Shown here piece by piece: positions 61,626-64,000 of a stretch of 64,000 nucleotides of DNA. The position numbers and the translations under genes are program-made. Below the pieces are notes generated by a model that was not told where the DNA came from, searched no databases, and saw only the letters and a list, made by a program, of their open reading frames with translations. The stretch spans positions 3,472,001 through 3,536,000 of the forward strand of contig NZ_JAGIOB010000001.1 in the NCBI RefSeq assembly GCF_017876495.1, written 5' to 3'. The stretch is from Microlunatus capsulatus (lineage in GTDB: Bacteria; Actinomycetota; Actinomycetes; Propionibacteriales; Propionibacteriaceae). How positions within the stretch are numbered: position 1 is the stretch's first letter; each line of letters begins with the position of its first letter.

Positions 61626-62288
61626 TCAGCCCGGCCACCGGCTCAGCGCTGCCAGGTAGGCCCCCACCAGCATCGAGGGCGCGTAGGCGAAGCTGCCGCC
61701 CCGCCGTCGCACCAGCCGGACCACCCCGACCACCCCGCCGACGAGCGTGCCCGCCAGCAGGGCGAGCAGCAGCAGCGGCCAGCCGACCGCCGCCGCGGCG
61801 GCCCCGAGCAGCGGGGCGTACCGGACGTCCCCGAAGCCGAAACCCCCGCGGGAGACCGTCCACACCCCCAGGTACAGCCCGCCCGCGACGGCCGCCCCGA
61901 CGGCGCTGCGGCCCAGCTGCTCCCAGCTGCCGCCCAGGGAGGCACCGGCCAGGGCGGCGACGGCCATCGCGGCCCAGGTGATGTGCACCAGCCGCAGCGG
62001 CAGCCAGGTGGTCGCGAGGTCGACCGCCGCCAGCAGGACGCCGCCGGTGGCGAGCACGGTCCACAGCGGCTGCACGGGCAGCGGCAGCGCCGTCCAGGCC
62101 ACGGCGGCGGCGAGCCCGGAGGTGAGCCCCACCCCCAGCACGAAGCGCGGGGTCGGCAGCCGGGCGTAGCCGGGCGGGTCCGGGTCGGCCGGCTCGGGCA
62201 GCCAGCGCAGCAGCGGTCCGGTGGCCAGCGCGGTCCCCAGCCCGGTGACGAGCACGACGGTGCAGACGAGCAGCTGCGCCGGGGTCAC
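61626..62288 (-). CDS. Prepilin peptidase / A24 family aspartic membrane protease
   Basis: A 220-residue protein with about six or seven predicted helices. The two catalytic aspartates are visible: AAVDLATTWLP near residue 90 and GGFGFGDVRYAPLLGA (GxGD motif) near 150. This is the TadV/CpaA-like short form without an N-terminal methylase domain. It would process type IV prepilin or flagellin-like signal peptides, but no pilin genes are in the window. The GTG has TAGGAT six nt upstream (leaderless type). Confidence 0.85.
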   Translation of the reverse strand: MTPAQLLVCTVVLVTGLGTALATGPLLRWLPEPADPDPPGYARLPTPRFVLGVGLTSGLAAAVAWTALPLPVQPLWTVLATGGVLLAAVDLATTWLPLRLVHITWAAMAVAALAGASLGGSWEQLGRSAVGAAVAGGLYLGVWTVSRGGFGFGDVRYAPLLGAAAAAVGWPLLLLALLAGTLVGGVVGVVRLVRRRGGSFAYAPSMLVGAYLAALSRWPG

Positions 62289-62294
62289 CCGCCG

Positions 62295-62300
62295 ATCCTA
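62295..62300 (-). promoter_or_regulatory. -10 box of a likely leaderless promoter for the prepilin peptidase
   Basis: TAGGAT on the minus strand, six nt before the GTG at 62288. Confidence 0.4.
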
Positions 62301-62343
62301 CGGAGGCGGTGGGGAGGGGGTCGTCCGTCGGCCCGTCGAACGC

Positions 62344-62817
62344 TCACGCCGCCGTCCGGAGCAGCTCGGGCGGGGCCTCGACCGCACCGGCCAGCGTCGT
62401 CCGCGACGCCGTCAGCAGCCGGAGGGCGAGCAGCGCGCTGCACCAGGCCGTCCCCGGCCGGGCCAGCTCGGCGAGGGCCGACGCCGCCACCCCGAGCTCC
62501 TCGGCCAGCGCCGCCGGGCCGCCGTGCCGGGCGAGCAGCCGTCGGAGCCGGGCCCGGGACTCCGTCGCCGGCACCTGCCGGGTCCGCAGCGACCGCACGT
62601 CGGCCGCCCCCACCCGGATCAGGGCCCGCGCGTTCTCGGCGCTGATCCGGCGGACGGGCCGGCCGGCCCGGCCGCCGAGCAGCGACGTCGCCATCCGCGG
62701 CGGGACACCGGCCAGCACGGCCACCTCCGTCGTGCTCAGGCCGCCGACGTCCATCAGGTGCCGCAGGTGGGCCCGGAACGGTCCGGCCTCCACCCAGGGC
62801 GCTGCTCCTGCCACCAT
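62344..62817 (-). CDS. Hypothetical protein with putative helix-turn-helix motifs (157 aa)
   Basis: A basic, Ala/Arg-rich protein. Two helical parts are suggestive of DNA binding: FRAHLRHLMDVGGLSTTEVA with VLAGVPPRMATSLLGGRAG, and later AALAEELGVAASALAELARP. The first resembles helix-turn-helix units of actinobacterial regulators. No sensor domain or membrane segment. Start ATG is well spaced from an AGGAGGACG-type site. Regulatory role is only a guess. Confidence 0.6.
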   Translation of the reverse strand: MVAGAAPWVEAGPFRAHLRHLMDVGGLSTTEVAVLAGVPPRMATSLLGGRAGRPVRRISAENARALIRVGAADVRSLRTRQVPATESRARLRRLLARHGGPAALAEELGVAASALAELARPGTAWCSALLALRLLTASRTTLAGAVEAPPELLRTAA

Positions 62818-62929
62818 CTCGTCCTCCTGGTCGTGGTCCTCACCCGGGAGGGCCCGCGACGGGGTGGCGTTGTTAACGGCAGCGGCGGACGACGTGCGGC
62901 CGGAGCGTGCGGACGGCTCCGGACGCGGC

Positions 62930-62965
62930 GGAGGGCCGGCCCCGCGGGTGCGGGACCGGCCCTCC
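62930..62965 (-). terminator. Terminator hairpin after the sunset-domain gene
   Basis: GGAGGGCCGG (62930-62939) pairs with CCGGCCCTCC (62956-62965). After one mismatch CCCGC/GCGGG continue the stem to a GGGT loop. It lies about 28 nt downstream of the stop at 62993. Confidence 0.7.
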
Positions 62966-62992
62966 GGTGGTGCAGGCGCTCGGTGGGGGTGC

Positions 62993-64000
62993 TCAGCCCT
63001 GGGCGCGGGTGAAGCCGGCGCGCTCCGCGGCCTCCTCGCTGTTGAACCAGACCTCCGCGACGGTCGGGCCGTAGCCGCCGCCGTCGGGGAGGTGGTACTT
63101 CATCGAGTTCTCGTTGCCCTTGATGACGAAGCCCTCCGGCGGCTCGTCGCCGACGTAGGAGCCCTCGCCGTACTGGCTGTCCGCCGGGGTGGTCCCGGTG
63201 GTCGTGGGCTCGTCGTCGACCACGGGCAGGTCGGCGGCGGCCACGCCCGGCTCCACCGTGGTGGCGGTGTCGGTCTCGGTGCTCACCGGGGCCGGCGCGG
63301 CGGGGGTCGCGGGGGCGGGGGTCGTGGGGGCGGGGGCCGGCGTCGACGGCCGGGCCGCCTGCCAGCCCGAGTCCTGGCTGGTGCCGAGGAGCTTGCGGAC
63401 GACCACGACCGCGACCCCGGCGAGGGCGGCGACGACGGCGATCCGCTTGACCCAGCTGCCGCCCTTCTTGTCCTCCGGCAGGCTCAGCTCGCCGCGGGCG
63501 GCGGCGGCGGTGGCCCGGCCGCGCTTGGCGACCTCGACGGCCAGCGGCGAGGCGGCAGCAGCGCTCAGCGCGGTACCCACCTTCGGCAGCAGGTCGTCGG
63601 AGATGTGGTCGCGCGCCGACCCGAGGGCCGGGCCGACCCGCTCGGCGGCCTCGTGCGCCAGGGCGGCGCCACCGGCGACGACGGGGGCGATGCGGTGCGA
63701 GGCGGCCTCGGTGAACGGCGCCACCTTGTCGGCGGCGGCGTGCGCGTAGGGGGCGACGGCCCCGACGGCCTGGCCGGCCAGGGGGGCGGCCTTCTCGTAG
63801 GCCTGGTGGGCCAGCGGGACGGCGGCGGCTGCGGCGCCGGCGGCGAGCGGGGCGGCCTTCTCGTAGGCCTGGTGGGCCAGCGGGACGGCGGCGGCCGCGG
63901 CGCCGGCGGCGAGCGGGGCCGCCTTCTCGTACGCCTGCTGGGCCAGCGGCACGGCCTTGGCGGCCACGCCCTGGGCGAGCGGGGCCACCCGCTCGGCGGC
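62993..64000 (-). CDS. Repeat-containing membrane protein with C-terminal sunset domain (partial)
   Basis: The frame is open to the window edge, so the N-terminus is missing. About 336 residues are seen: Ala/Pro-rich 22-residue tandem repeats ([20 protein letters not shown]), a longer helical region, one membrane helix ([20 protein letters not shown]), an Ala/Pro/Thr linker, and a C-terminal domain with [20 protein letters not shown] then [20 protein letters not shown]. The last part looks like the sunset domain of other actinobacterial surface or membrane proteins. The repeats resemble amphipathic lipid-binding helices. Function unknown. Confidence 0.75.
   Translation of the reverse strand, partial: AAERVAPLAQGVAAKAVPLAQQAYEKAAPLAAGAAAAAVPLAHQAYEKAAPLAAGAAAAAVPLAHQAYEKAAPLAGQAVGAVAPYAHAAADKVAPFTEAASHRIAPVVAGGAALAHEAAERVGPALGSARDHISDDLLPKVGTALSAAAASPLAVEVAKRGRATAAAARGELSLPEDKKGGSWVKRIAVVAALAGVAVVVVRKLLGTSQDSGWQAARPSTPAPAPTTPAPATPAAPAPVSTETDTATTVEPGVAAADLPVVDDEPTTTGTTPADSQYGEGSYVGDEPPEGFVIKGNENSMKYHLPDGGGYGPTVAEVWFNSEEAAERAGFTRAQG
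63786..63983 (-). repeat. Three tandem 66-bp repeats
   Basis: Three 66-bp units start at 63786, 63852 and 63918 and encode 22-residue repeats. The first two are almost identical; the third has several substitutions. Related sequence may continue past the right edge. Confidence 0.75.

Overview
The window is chromosomal DNA of a very high-GC actinobacterium. The evidence is near-universal G/C third positions, frequent GTG starts, a mycothiol-type glycosyltransferase, DUF3043/DUF4191/DUF1707/DUF2510 proteins and an aa3-bc1 oxidase set of actinobacterial type. A member of the Geodermatophilaceae or a close relative is my best guess, but this is inference. I see no tRNA, rRNA, CRISPR array, transposase, integrase or phage gene.

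Layout. 0-6 kb: a truncated MFS transporter, mshA, and two unrelated glutamine synthetases in tandem (type I glnA, type III glnN), then an RDD protein. 6-12 kb: accessory genes (FAD-linked glycolate/lactate-type oxidase, a divergent DUF1772/AraC pair, an ABC-F ATPase, DUF1707). 12-25 kb: a lipoate block (DUF4191, lipA, lipB, an SDR39U1-type epimerase, a two-lipoyl-domain E2, lpdA), interrupted by an ABC-2 exporter pair and followed by pepA and gcvT. LipB and LipA make the lipoyl cofactor carried by E2 and by the glycine-cleavage H protein served by GcvT. 25-38 kb: NUDIX, aldo/keto reductase, DUF3043, pspA with its partner pspAA, nadA, a degenerate glycerate-kinase homologue, erpA, a glycosyltransferase, a complete binding-protein ABC importer, and a TusA-like/NifS-like pair. 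38-41 kb: ctaC-ctaD-ctaF. 41-53 kb: DUF2277 (frameshifted), DUF3500, guaB1, a secreted beta-propeller, a Xi-class GST, GNAT, ureABCFGD and a membrane protein. 53-60 kb: qcrB-qcrA-qcrC-ctaE, a membrane protein, an atypical receiver protein and trpD. 60-64 kb: DUF2510, hypotheticals, an orphan prepilin peptidase and a repeat-containing sunset-domain protein cut by the window edge.

From memory, the backbone glnA - RDD - DUF4191 - lipA - lipB - epimerase - E2 - pepA - gcvT - erpA - ctaC - qcr/ctaE - trpD matches the Mycobacterium tuberculosis Rv2220-to-Rv2192c neighbourhood. The other genes therefore look like lineage-specific insertions. The largest, about 12 kb with guaB1 and urease, separates the two halves of the oxidase supercomplex genes.

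Two regulatory themes recur. Many genes have a TANNNT-type -10 box 5-7 nt before the start codon and no visible ribosome binding site, as expected for leaderless mRNAs. Gene ends are marked by long GC-rich hairpins without U-tracts. I found no unmistakable new defence or mobile system. The most unusual items are a densely structured 350-bp intergenic region (21388-21739), a cysteine-desulfurase homologue without its PLP lysine beside a TusA-like gene, a glycerate-kinase homologue without its acidic motif, and a sharp codon-usage shift inside ctaD.
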